From contig JAPOKJ010000009.1 of the NCBI GenBank assembly GCA_029977705.1, positions 1-64,000 on the forward strand: 64,000 nucleotides of DNA, written 5' to 3'. This document shows positions 53,587 through 61,752 of this stretch, one piece after another. The position numbers were made by a program, and so were the translations under genes. Source of the stretch: Burkholderiales bacterium. GTDB lineage: Bacteria > Pseudomonadota > Gammaproteobacteria > Burkholderiales > Burkholderiaceae_E. Below the pieces are notes generated by a model. The model made no database searches and had not been told where the DNA came from. It saw only the letters and a list, made by a program, of their open reading frames with translations. Positions within the stretch are counted from its first letter, which is position 1. Each line of letters starts with the position of its first letter.

Positions 53587-54192
53587 ATGAAGATCCGCGC
53601 CAGCGAACGCCTGTCCAGCCTCCTGTCCCTGCTGTTGCTGCTCGGGCTTGCTGCAGGCACCTATTACCTGGCCGAGAAGTCGGCCCAGTTCGACAACCCG
53701 AATGCCAAGGCCGCGGCCGCCCATGAGCCTGATTCCTTTGTCGACGGGCTGGTCGTCACCAAGGTCAATGCGCGTGGTGAACCGGTGTTCCGGCTCTCGT
53801 CGCGGCACATGGTGCACATTCCGCTCGACAACCGGACGGAGTACGAGGCGCCGCTGCTGGTCAGCCTCGATACCGACAAGCCGCAGGTGACCCTCAGGGC
53901 CCTGCGTGCCCGCGCGTCAGGCGACGGCGAGGTCACCGAGTTGTTCGACCAGGTGGAGCTGGTGCGCGAGGCCGGCAAGGGCGAGGCCGGCCGTATCGAG
54001 CCGCGTGTGCGCATCACCAGCGACTCGATGACCTTGTACAGCCCTGAGGAAATTGCCCGCACCACCGATGCGGTGAAAATTGAGTATGCTTCGTCCGTCC
54101 TGACCGGGGTGGGCATGGAATTCAATCACGCCACCCGCCAGTTCGCCCTGCACGGCAACGTCAGGGGTACCTACGTCACGCCCCCGAAATGA
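53587..54192 (+). CDS. lptC: LPS export protein LptC
   Basis: A bitopic inner-membrane protein of the LPS transport bridge. The 201-aa protein has one N-terminal membrane helix (LSSLLSLLLLLGLAAGTYYLA) and a periplasmic beta-jellyroll (NARGEPVFRLSSRHMVHIP, then NRTEYEAPLLVSL). It follows kdsC by 27 bp. Its stop overlaps the lptA start (54189-54192). Confidence 0.92.
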   Translation: MKIRASERLSSLLSLLLLLGLAAGTYYLAEKSAQFDNPNAKAAAAHEPDSFVDGLVVTKVNARGEPVFRLSSRHMVHIPLDNRTEYEAPLLVSLDTDKPQVTLRALRARASGDGEVTELFDQVELVREAGKGEAGRIEPRVRITSDSMTLYSPEEIARTTDAVKIEYASSVLTGVGMEFNHATRQFALHGNVRGTYVTPPK

Positions 54193-54824
54193 GCCTGCTC
54201 TCCTTCCTTACGCGCCGCAATCCTGCGCCAGCCCTTTTTCTCAGGGCAATGCTGCTGGCACTGGCCTGCCTGGGCGGCACGGCCTGGGCCGAGAAGGCGG
54301 ACCGTGACAAGCCCATGAACATCGAGGCCGACCGTATGGAGTTGGACGACCTCAAGCAGGTTACCGTGTTCACCGGCAAGGTGCTGCTCACCAAGGGCAC
54401 GATCATCGTGCGTGCCGATCGCCTGGTGCTGCGTCAGGATCCCGAGGGCTACCAGTACGGCATCGCCTATGGCAGTGCCGGCAAGGTCGCCAGTTTTCGC
54501 CAGAAGCGCGAGGGCGTGGATGAATACGTCGAGGGCTACGGCGACGAGCTCGAATACGACGGCAAGGCCGAAATCGTCAAGCTGCGCCGCAATGCCGTGC
54601 TCAAGCGGCTCGAAAAGACCCGTCTGGTGGACGAGGTCTGCGGCAATCTGATCGTTTATCAGAGCCTGACGGAGATGTTCACCGCCGAGAGCGGGCCGGC
54701 CGGCACTTGCAATCCGAGCGGCCGCGTCAAGCTGATGATCCAGCCGCGCAGCGATGTCAAGCCGGCGGCTGCGCCGGCCTCGCCCCTGCCGCCGCCGGCA
54801 CTCAAGCCCAGCGAGCGTCCTTGA
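54189..54824 (+). CDS. lptA: LPS transport periplasmic protein LptA
   Basis: The periplasmic bridge component that carries LPS between LptC and the outer membrane. The 211-aa protein has a signal peptide (FLRAMLLALACLGGTAWA) and OstA-type repeats (MNIEADRMELDDLKQVTVFTGKV; RADRLVLRQDPEG). The C-terminus is Pro/Ala-rich and ends SERP. Its start overlaps lptC by 4 bases and its stop overlaps the lptB start. Confidence 0.94.
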   Translation: MSLLSFLTRRNPAPALFLRAMLLALACLGGTAWAEKADRDKPMNIEADRMELDDLKQVTVFTGKVLLTKGTIIVRADRLVLRQDPEGYQYGIAYGSAGKVASFRQKREGVDEYVEGYGDELEYDGKAEIVKLRRNAVLKRLEKTRLVDEVCGNLIVYQSLTEMFTAESGPAGTCNPSGRVKLMIQPRSDVKPAAAPASPLPPPALKPSERP

Positions 54825-55570
54825 GCGTTGCCAGCACCCTCAGCGCCCAGCACCTGATGAAGGCCTATGGCGGCCGCCAGGTGGTCAAGGATGTGTCCTT
54901 GCAGGTGCAAAGCGGTCAGGTGGTGGGCTTGCTCGGCCCCAACGGCGCCGGCAAGACGACCTGCTTTTACATGATCGTCGGCCTGGTGGCCTGTGATGGC
55001 GGCACCATCACGTTGGACGAGCAGTCGATCGGCCATCTGCCGATCCATCGCCGCGCCCGCCTGGGCCTGTCCTACCTGCCCCAGGAAGCCTCGGTCTTTC
55101 GCAAGCTCACGGTTGAGGAAAACATCCTGGCGGTGCTGCAATTGCAGGTCGATGAGCAGGGCCGTGCGCTGTCCCGGCAGGCCTGCCAGAGCAAGCTGGA
55201 AGAACTGATCGGCGACCTGCAGATCGAGCACATCCGTACCAACCTGGCACAGTCCCTGTCGGGCGGCGAGCGTCGCCGGGTCGAGATTGCCCGGGCGCTG
55301 GCCAACTCGCCGCGCTTCATCCTGCTCGATGAGCCTTTTGCCGGTGTCGACCCGATCGCGGTCATCGAGATCCAGAGAATTGTGCGATTTCTCAAACAAC
55401 GGGGCATTGGCGTCCTGATAACCGACCACAACGTTCGCGAGACCCTTGGCATCTGTGACCAAGCCTATATCATTCGGGCTGGTACTGTTCTTGCTTCCGG
55501 CACCTCGTCCGAAGTCATCGAGAACGAAGATGTCCGCCGCTATTACCTGGGCGAGAACTTCTCGATGTAG
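54821..55570 (+). CDS. lptB: LPS export ATPase LptB
   Basis: The ATPase that drives LPS extraction at the inner membrane. The 249-aa protein has Walker A GPNGAGKT, signature SGGERRR, Walker B FILLDEPFAGVDP and the switch TDHNVRETL. The start is TTG at 54821, overlapping the lptA stop as TTGA, which parallels the ATGA overlaps earlier in the operon; the first in-frame ATG (54857) would remove the first strand. rpoN follows by 54 bp. Confidence 0.93.
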   Translation: MSVASTLSAQHLMKAYGGRQVVKDVSLQVQSGQVVGLLGPNGAGKTTCFYMIVGLVACDGGTITLDEQSIGHLPIHRRARLGLSYLPQEASVFRKLTVEENILAVLQLQVDEQGRALSRQACQSKLEELIGDLQIEHIRTNLAQSLSGGERRRVEIARALANSPRFILLDEPFAGVDPIAVIEIQRIVRFLKQRGIGVLITDHNVRETLGICDQAYIIRAGTVLASGTSSEVIENEDVRRYYLGENFSM

Positions 55571-55624
55571 TTGAGGATGCCTCTGATCGGGAGCCGTGCC
55601 GTGGCCTCTGGCATCGATTCCTGA

Positions 55625-57130
55625 ATGAAACCCTCGTTACAACTCCGGATTGGTCAGCATCTGGCGCTTACGCCCCAGTTGCAGCAGTCGCTCAAGCTGC
55701 TCCAGATGTCGACCCTCGAGTTGAACCAGGAAATCGACCAGTTCCTGGTCGACAACCCGATGCTCGAGCGCCTGGACGACCCCCTGGATGCGGCCGTCAG
55801 CATCTCTGCCAGTGGCAGCCTGGCCAGTCGTGAGCACAGCGATTTTGGCGAGCCTGGTGCCACGCCTGCTGGTGAAGACCTGTCCGGCAGTTCGGCCGCC
55901 GACAGCGTACCGGCGGAGGGCGGCACCTCCGACGACGGTTACGAGGGCGGTCGCGACGAGGGCCAGGACTGGACCTATGACACGCCCGGCAAGCCGCGCG
56001 ACGATGACCAGGACGACAAGGACTATCCGCAACTGGCGGGCCTGCAGATCAGCCTGGGGGAGCACCTGCTCGGCCAAGTGGCGGCCATGCCCTGTTCGGT
56101 GCGTGACCGCGCCCTGATGACCTACCTGATCGACGAGATCGGGCCGGACGGCTACCTGAATGCCAGCTTCGACGAATTGCTGGGCCAGTTGCCGGCCGAG
56201 CTCGAGGTCGATGCCAGTGAACTCGGCGCCGCGCTGCGCCTGATCCAGAGTTTTGATCCGGTTGGCGTCGGCGCACGCGATGTACGTGAGTGCCTGCTAT
56301 TGCAGCTGACCGCAATGGAGGGCGTCGAGGACCCGGCCGCCCATGACCTGGCGCGCAGCATCCTGCTCGAGCACCTGGACCTGCTGGCGGCCAAGGACTT
56401 CGTGCGCCTGCGCCGGACCCTGCATTGCACCGACGAGCAGCTCAAGGCTGCACAGGCCATGATCGTGTCGCTGAATCCGCGGCCGGGCGCAGCCTTTGCC
56501 ACATCCGATGCGACCTACATCGTTCCGGACGTGGTCGTCAAACGCAAGAAAAACGCCTGGATTGTGGAGCTTAACAAGGCCGTCATGCCGCGCCTGAAGG
56601 TCAATAATCTGTATGCCCAGATCCTGAAAAAAAACCGTGGACAACACAGCGACTTGAGCGCACAGTTGCAAGAAGCCCGATGGCTGATCAAGAACGTCGA
56701 ACAGCGCTTCGACACCATCCTGCGTGTCTCGCAGGCCATCGTAGATCGGCAGAAGGCGTTCTTCTCCCACGGTGCCGTCGCAATGCGGCCCCTGGTGTTG
56801 CGTGAGATTGCGGAGATGCTGGATCTTCATGAATCGACGGTTTCCCGGGTCACGACCCAGAAATACATGCTCACGCCGAACGGGACGTTCGAACTCAAAT
56901 ATTTCTTTGGCAGCCATGTCGCGACCGACAGCGGCGGGGCTGCATCCAGCACGGCGATCCGCGCCGTCATCAAGCAACTCATTGAATCGGAGGACCCCAG
57001 ACACCCCTTGTCAGACAGCGATATTGCCGACCTACTTGGAAAGCAGGGTTTCGTGGTAGCGCGCCGCACGGTGGCCAAGTATCGGGAAGCGATGAAACTC
57101 GCCCCGGTCGCCCAGCGCAAGGCGCTCTGA
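55625..57130 (+). CDS. rpoN: RNA polymerase sigma-54 factor
   Basis: The alternative sigma factor for -24/-12 promoters that need an AAA+ activator. The 501-aa protein has the glutamine-rich region I (LRIGQHLALTPQLQQSLKLLQM), an acidic region II (residues about 50-120, DEGQDWTYDTPGKPRDDDQDD), the core-binding region, and the C-terminal RpoN box ARRTVAKYRE. It sits between lptB and hpf as in most proteobacteria. Confidence 0.97.
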   Translation: MKPSLQLRIGQHLALTPQLQQSLKLLQMSTLELNQEIDQFLVDNPMLERLDDPLDAAVSISASGSLASREHSDFGEPGATPAGEDLSGSSAADSVPAEGGTSDDGYEGGRDEGQDWTYDTPGKPRDDDQDDKDYPQLAGLQISLGEHLLGQVAAMPCSVRDRALMTYLIDEIGPDGYLNASFDELLGQLPAELEVDASELGAALRLIQSFDPVGVGARDVRECLLLQLTAMEGVEDPAAHDLARSILLEHLDLLAAKDFVRLRRTLHCTDEQLKAAQAMIVSLNPRPGAAFATSDATYIVPDVVVKRKKNAWIVELNKAVMPRLKVNNLYAQILKKNRGQHSDLSAQLQEARWLIKNVEQRFDTILRVSQAIVDRQKAFFSHGAVAMRPLVLREIAEMLDLHESTVSRVTTQKYMLTPNGTFELKYFFGSHVATDSGGAASSTAIRAVIKQLIESEDPRHPLSDSDIADLLGKQGFVVARRTVAKYREAMKLAPVAQRKAL

Positions 57131-57195
57131 CCCGCGAGGGTCCCGCCACAGAACCCTAGACGACAAACCGAACTCGACCCTTAAGGAGAATCCTC

Positions 57196-57513
57196 ATGAA
57201 CCTTTCGATCAGCGGCCATCATGTCAGCGTCACGCCGGCCCTGCGCGACTACGTTACCCAGAAGGTCGAGCGAATAACCCGGCACTTTGACCATGTCATC
57301 GACATGAACGTGTGCCTGAGTGTCGACAAGCAGGGCCAGAAGGCCGAGATCAATGTCCACGTCAAGGGCAAGGACTTGTTTGCCCAGGTCAGTGATGACA
57401 ACCTGTATGCCGCCATCGACCTGCTCGTCGACAAGCTCGACCGTCAGGTGATCCGTCACAAGGATCGCAGCCAGGGCCATCAGCACGAGCCTCCCAAGCG
57501 CCTGCTCAGCTGA
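57196..57513 (+). CDS. hpf: Ribosome hibernation promoting factor, short form
   Basis: Binds the 30S subunit and promotes ribosome dimerisation or inactivation in stationary phase. The 105-aa protein has the S30AE core ([50 protein letters not shown]) and a short C-terminus. AAGGAG precedes the ATG. It lies 65 bp after rpoN, as is usual. A strong hairpin follows the stop. Confidence 0.93.
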   Translation: MNLSISGHHVSVTPALRDYVTQKVERITRHFDHVIDMNVCLSVDKQGQKAEINVHVKGKDLFAQVSDDNLYAAIDLLVDKLDRQVIRHKDRSQGHQHEPPKRLLS

Positions 57514-57531
57514 GGCATCCACCGGCCATGT

Positions 57532-57555
57532 CGCTTCGGGACGCCTCCCGTAGCG
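57532..57555 (+). terminator. Strong hairpin after hpf, possible transcript end
   Basis: CGCT-CGGGA pairs with TCCCG-AGCG across one T-T mismatch, with a 4-base loop. It lies 18 bases after the hpf stop. No T tract follows, so full termination is uncertain; it may attenuate read-through into ptsN. Confidence 0.45.
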
Positions 57556-57607
57556 GCATGCCGACCGCCTGACGCTTCACATCCCGGCAGGTTGCTTCAC
57601 GACTCCC

Positions 57608-57613
57608 TATAAT
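57608..57613 (+). promoter_or_regulatory. Putative -10 box of ptsN
   Basis: Consensus TATAAT lies 23 bases before the ptsN ATG. The -35 region has no clear TTGACA at 16-18 bp. It would allow ptsN-hprK-rapZ to be transcribed apart from rpoN-hpf. Confidence 0.45.
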
Positions 57614-57636
57614 GGGGGATAGAGAAATCTTCGCGA

Positions 57637-58107
57637 ATGAACCGAATCTCACGCCTGCTGGGCCCCAACATGGTCCAGATCGATGTATCCGTCAGCAGCA
57701 AGAAGCGCCTGTTCGAACAGGCCAGCCTCTTGTTCGAGAACAGCCATCGCCTGGAGCGGGGCAAGGTCTTTGACGCCTTGTTCGCACGTGAGCGTCTGGG
57801 CTCGACCGGGCTGGGCCACGGCGTTGCGATTCCGCATGGCCGCATCCGTGGCCTCAAGGAGGCCGTCGGTGCGGTGATCCGCCTGTCCGAGCCGATTCCC
57901 TTCGAAGCCCCCGATGATGCCAACGTCGGCCTCTTCGTGTTCCTGTTGGTGCCTGAGAACGCCAACGAGGAACATCTCGAGATCCTCTCCGAGCTGGCCG
58001 AGGTGCTGTCCGACGATGATGTCCGCGAAAAGCTGCTCACCCTGGGCGACCCGACCCTGATCCACAAGGCGCTCGATGCCTGGGTGCCTTACCGTCCGGC
58101 CGCCTGA
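57637..58107 (+). CDS. ptsN: PTS IIA-like nitrogen-regulatory protein PtsN
   Basis: The terminal phosphoacceptor of the nitrogen phosphotransferase chain, which regulates potassium transport and nitrogen or carbon metabolism. The 156-aa protein has the EIIA domain with phosphorylated His in GHGVAIPHGR (near residue 65). It lies upstream of hprK, as in most Burkholderiales. Confidence 0.94.
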   Translation: MNRISRLLGPNMVQIDVSVSSKKRLFEQASLLFENSHRLERGKVFDALFARERLGSTGLGHGVAIPHGRIRGLKEAVGAVIRLSEPIPFEAPDDANVGLFVFLLVPENANEEHLEILSELAEVLSDDDVREKLLTLGDPTLIHKALDAWVPYRPAA

Positions 58108-58121
58108 GGTCTTTTGCCACC

Positions 58122-59060
58122 ATGCCCAGTTCCGCCCTCACCCTTGGTGACCTCTTCGATCAGGTGCGGGAAAGCCTGGGCCTGTCATGGATCTCGGGCG
58201 AGGCCCAGCGCGGCACGGTCATCCCGGTCGAGAACTCCGAGCCCAGTGACCTGGTCGGCTTCCTCAACCTGATCCACCCCTCGCGCCTGCAGGTCTTCGG
58301 CCACGCCGAGACCGCGTACTTCTCGCGCCTGGATCCGCGCCGCCAGCAAGGCATCCTCAATGAACTGTTCGCCGGTGCGCCGCCTGCCGTCATCGTGGCC
58401 GAGGGCCTGGAAGGTCCGCCGGCCCTGCTCGAGCAGGCCGAACGCCATCGGCTGCCGATCCTGCGCAGCCGCTCGTCGGCGGCCACGGTCATCGACACGC
58501 TCCTGCAAACCCTGTCCAGTTCGCGCGGCGCCACGGTGTCGATGCATGGCGTGCTGATGGACGTACTGGGCATGGGGGTGCTGATCTCGGGCGAATCCGG
58601 CCTGGGCAAGAGCGAACTGGCACTGGAACTGATCAGCCGTGGCCATGGCCTGGTGGCCGATGATGTGGTCGAGTTCACCCGTACCGGTCCCTCGGCCATC
58701 GACGGGCGCTGCCCGGGCCTGCTGCAAAACCTGCTCGAGGTGCGCGGCCTGGGCCTGCTCGACATCAAGACGATCTTTGGCGAGACCGCCGTGCGGCGCA
58801 AGATGCGCCTGAAACTGATCGTGCACCTGGTGCGTCGCAGCACCATGGAAAGCGAATACGAGCGCCTGCCCCTGGAGGCGCTCAACCAGGTGGTGCTGGG
58901 CCTGCCGATCCGCAAGGTGGTGGTGCCAGTGGCTGCCGGCCGCAACCTGGCGGTGCTCACCGAGGCCGCCGTGCGCAGCACCATCCTGCAATTGCGCGGT
59001 ATCGATACCGTGGCCGAGTTCATCTCGCGCCAGCAGCGCCAGATCACCGAGGAACAGTAG
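58122..59060 (+). CDS. hprK: HPr kinase/phosphorylase
   Basis: Phosphorylates or dephosphorylates HPr on serine, linking carbon state to the PTS chain. The 312-aa protein has the N-terminal domain, the P-loop GESGLGKSEL (near residue 154) and the family signature EVRGLGLLDIKTIFGETAVR (near residue 206). The ADDVVEFTR segment follows the P-loop. It starts 14 bp after ptsN. Confidence 0.95.
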   Translation: MPSSALTLGDLFDQVRESLGLSWISGEAQRGTVIPVENSEPSDLVGFLNLIHPSRLQVFGHAETAYFSRLDPRRQQGILNELFAGAPPAVIVAEGLEGPPALLEQAERHRLPILRSRSSAATVIDTLLQTLSSSRGATVSMHGVLMDVLGMGVLISGESGLGKSELALELISRGHGLVADDVVEFTRTGPSAIDGRCPGLLQNLLEVRGLGLLDIKTIFGETAVRRKMRLKLIVHLVRRSTMESEYERLPLEALNQVVLGLPIRKVVVPVAAGRNLAVLTEAAVRSTILQLRGIDTVAEFISRQQRQITEEQ

Positions 59061-59103
59061 CCTCGATGGCTCCCGACCCGACAGGACCTTGCATCCCGCA
59101 ACC

Positions 59104-59988
59104 ATGCGCGTCGTACTGATCACCGGCATCTCGGGTTCGGGCAAATCGATTGCCCTGAACACGCTCGAGGACGATGGCTATTACTGCATCGACAACCTGC
59201 CCAGCCGTTTCCTGCATGAGGTGATCACCGGGTTGCAGGAGGCCGGCCATGAACGCATCGCGGTGGCCATCGATGTCCGTTCGGGCGAGTCGATCCAGGA
59301 CATGCGCCAGTTGGCCAATGGGCTGGGTCGTTATGGGCAGGACGTCAAGATCATCTTCCTGAATGCCCGCTCCGACGTGCTGATTCAGCGCTACTCAGAG
59401 AGCCGGCGCCGTCACCCGATCAGCGTGCTGCCCGGAGCCGACGCCTCGATGACCCTGGCCGAGGCGATCGAGCATGAGCGCGAGCGCATGGGAGACCTGC
59501 AGGAGGCGGGCGTCGTGCTCGACACCAGCGATCTCAATCCCAATGTCCTGCGCACCTGGGTGCGCGACCTGGTCGGTGCCGACCGGGCGCCGCTGACCCT
59601 GATGTTCCAGTCCTTTGCCTTCAAGCATGGCGTGCCCCTGGATGCCGACCTGGTCTTCGATGTGCGCTGCCTGCCCAATCCGCACTATGTGCCCGAGTTG
59701 ACGCAACTCACCGGCCAGGATGCCGGTGTGGTCGAGTACCTGCAGGCCATTCCTTCGGTGCAGCGCATGATCGACCACATCGCCGACTTTCTCCATACCT
59801 GGATGCCCAACTACATCATGGAAAACCGCAGCTACATCACCGTGGCCATCGGTTGCACAGGGGGGCAGCACCGCTCGGTCTACTGCGTCGAGACCCTGGC
59901 GCAGCGTTTTCGCCGCCTCGAGCATGTGCTGGTACGGCACCGGGGCCTGGACCGCAAGGCTGCCCAGCGCGCCCAGCCGCAGGGCTGA
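59104..59988 (+). CDS. rapZ: RNase adapter protein RapZ
   Basis: A nucleotide-binding protein that in E. coli guides RNase E to the small RNA GlmZ; in other bacteria its role is less clear. The 294-aa protein has Walker A GISGSGKS (residues 8-15), DVRCLPNPHY and GCTGGQHRSV in the C-terminal domain. ATG 59104 matches the family start. It follows hprK by 43 bp. No GlmZ-like sequence was seen in this window. Confidence 0.94.
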   Translation: MRVVLITGISGSGKSIALNTLEDDGYYCIDNLPSRFLHEVITGLQEAGHERIAVAIDVRSGESIQDMRQLANGLGRYGQDVKIIFLNARSDVLIQRYSESRRRHPISVLPGADASMTLAEAIEHERERMGDLQEAGVVLDTSDLNPNVLRTWVRDLVGADRAPLTLMFQSFAFKHGVPLDADLVFDVRCLPNPHYVPELTQLTGQDAGVVEYLQAIPSVQRMIDHIADFLHTWMPNYIMENRSYITVAIGCTGGQHRSVYCVETLAQRFRRLEHVLVRHRGLDRKAAQRAQPQG

Positions 59989-59990
59989 CC

Positions 59991-60587
59991 GTGCTGCCGA
60001 TCTTTCCGCTGTCCACTGTCCTGTTCCCGGGCGGCTCGCTGCCCCTGCGCATCTTCGAGCCGCGCTACATGGACATGATCAAGGCCTGCCTGTCGCAGGG
60101 CAGCCGCTTCGGTGTCTGCCTGATCACCCAGGGCCACGAAGTGGGTGCACCTGCCGTCCACGAGGCCGAGGGCTGCGAGGCCGAGGTCAGGGAGTGGGAC
60201 ATGGCGCAGCTGGGCATCCTGCAGGTGCGGGTGCTCGGCCTGCGCCGCTTCCGCATCCAGTCTTCCCAGGTGCGCAGCAATGGCCTGATCGAGGCCGAGG
60301 TCGATTACCTGCCCGACGAGGTCGAGCTGCCGCTGCCTGTAGAGCATGCGGCGCTGGCGAAGCTGATGCAACGCATCTGCGAGGAGCTCGAGGCCGGTGA
60401 CGGGCCGTCTATCCTGCGGCGGGTTGAAACGCCGGGCCAGTTCGCATCGGCCAATTGGGTCGGCCAGCGCCTCTGTGAATGCCTGCCCCTGCCGCTGCCG
60501 ATCAAACAGCGCCTGATGATGCTGGACGATCCGCTGGGCCGCCTGCAGGTGCTGCAGCATTTCCTGAAGCAGCAAGGCGTTCTCTGA
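59991..60587 (+). CDS. LON N-terminal (substrate-binding) domain protein
   Basis: A 198-aa protein made only of the LON substrate-binding domain, with the start LPIFPLSTVLFPGGSLPLRIFEPRY. No ATPase or protease domain follows. The start is GTG at 59991, two bases after the rapZ stop. Its last 86 bases run antisense to the 3' end of mutY. Small LON-domain proteins of this kind are widespread and poorly understood; a substrate-adapter role is only guessed. Confidence 0.87.
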   Translation: MLPIFPLSTVLFPGGSLPLRIFEPRYMDMIKACLSQGSRFGVCLITQGHEVGAPAVHEAEGCEAEVREWDMAQLGILQVRVLGLRRFRIQSSQVRSNGLIEAEVDYLPDEVELPLPVEHAALAKLMQRICEELEAGDGPSILRRVETPGQFASANWVGQRLCECLPLPLPIKQRLMMLDDPLGRLQVLQHFLKQQGVL

Positions 60588-61752
60588 AAGTCTCGAGCAG
60601 GTAGGTCTTGATCGGCCTGGGCAGGGCCGCGCCCGCCAGCGCCGTGATCGGCATCCAGCGACGCTCTGGCCCATCGCCGCCTGCACCGCCCGGTTCGCTC
60701 ACCTGCAGCACCGCAGGCGCTGCGCCCGGATGCAGATGCAGCACGCGGGCCTGCAGCCTGAAATGGGTGAAGGCATGGCTGAACTGACCGCTGTGGCTGA
60801 CGGCATCGGGTAACCCGCTCGGTGCGCCGATGGCCCGGCTCGCGGCTTTGGCCGCCGCCGGCTCGGCCGGCGGGCCGATGGGTTCGCTCATGGGAAGACT
60901 CCACAGCCCGCCCCACAGGCCCGGCGCCGGCTGCAACTCGAGAAGCACTTGGGCGTCGCGTGTGGCGAGCACAAAGCAGGCCTGCCGAGTCGGCACTGCC
61001 TTGCGCTTGCGGGCGCTTGGCAGGCTTGCCTGCAGGCCGCAACGCGCGGCCTGGCACTGCCCCTGCAGCGGGCAGTCCCCGCAGCGCGGTCGGCGCAGGC
61101 TGCACAGGCTGGCCCCCAGGTCCATCAGGCCCTGGGTATAGGCCCGTATGTCCTGCTCTGGCAATTGCTGACGGGCAATCGTCCACAACTCGCGTTCGTG
61201 GGCGGGCAGCGATTGATCGGCGGCCAGGGCGAACACCCGCGCCAGCACGCGCTTGACGTTGCCATCGAGGATGGCGGCACGGGCACCGAAGCTGAAGACT
61301 GCGATCGCTGCGGCCGTGGAGGGTCCGATGCCGGGCAGTTGTGCCAGCGCTTCGGGCTGCTCGGGAAACCGGCCGCCATGGTCGCTCACGACGGCCTGCG
61401 CACAGCGGTGCAGGTTGCGGGCGCGACTGTAATAGCCCAATCCGCTCCACAGGGCCATGACCTGTTCGAGTGGGGCCGCTGCCAGGGCCTGCACATCGGG
61501 AAAGCGTGCCAGAAAGGCCTGGTAGTAAGGGATGACCGTTGCCACCTGGGTCTGCTGCAGCATGATTTCGGACAGCCAGACCCGATACGGGTCGCGCACC
61601 TGCCAGGGCAGGTCATGGCGGCCGGCCCGCTTTTGCCAGGCGATCAGCGAGGGGGCAATCTGCAGCGATGAAAAGGCACCCGGTGAGCCTTGCGGCGCGT
61701 GGATCAGCGGGCGCGCAGGAGCGCCTGGGTCAGGGGAGGGAAGCCTCGGCAT
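60502..61752 (-). CDS. mutY: Adenine DNA glycosylase MutY
   Basis: Removes adenine mispaired with 8-oxoguanine. The 416-aa protein has the catalytic Glu62 in SEIMLQQTQ, the helix-hairpin-helix LPGIGPSTAAAI, catalytic Asp164 in LDGNVKRVLAR and the iron-sulfur cysteines C217-x6-C224-x2-C227-x5-C233. The C-terminal NUDIX-like domain (from about residue 245) checks 8-oxoguanine. The last 28 residues (after PIKTYLLE) are Ala/Gly/Pro-rich and unlike typical MutY ends; they overlap the LON-domain gene antisense. ATG 61752 overlaps the end of the dynamin-like gene by 23 bases. Confidence 0.93.
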   Translation of the reverse strand: MPRLPSPDPGAPARPLIHAPQGSPGAFSSLQIAPSLIAWQKRAGRHDLPWQVRDPYRVWLSEIMLQQTQVATVIPYYQAFLARFPDVQALAAAPLEQVMALWSGLGYYSRARNLHRCAQAVVSDHGGRFPEQPEALAQLPGIGPSTAAAIAVFSFGARAAILDGNVKRVLARVFALAADQSLPAHERELWTIARQQLPEQDIRAYTQGLMDLGASLCSLRRPRCGDCPLQGQCQAARCGLQASLPSARKRKAVPTRQACFVLATRDAQVLLELQPAPGLWGGLWSLPMSEPIGPPAEPAAAKAASRAIGAPSGLPDAVSHSGQFSHAFTHFRLQARVLHLHPGAAPAVLQVSEPGGAGGDGPERRWMPITALAGAALPRPIKTYLLETFRERLAASGNAAAPAGGPADRPASSGAV

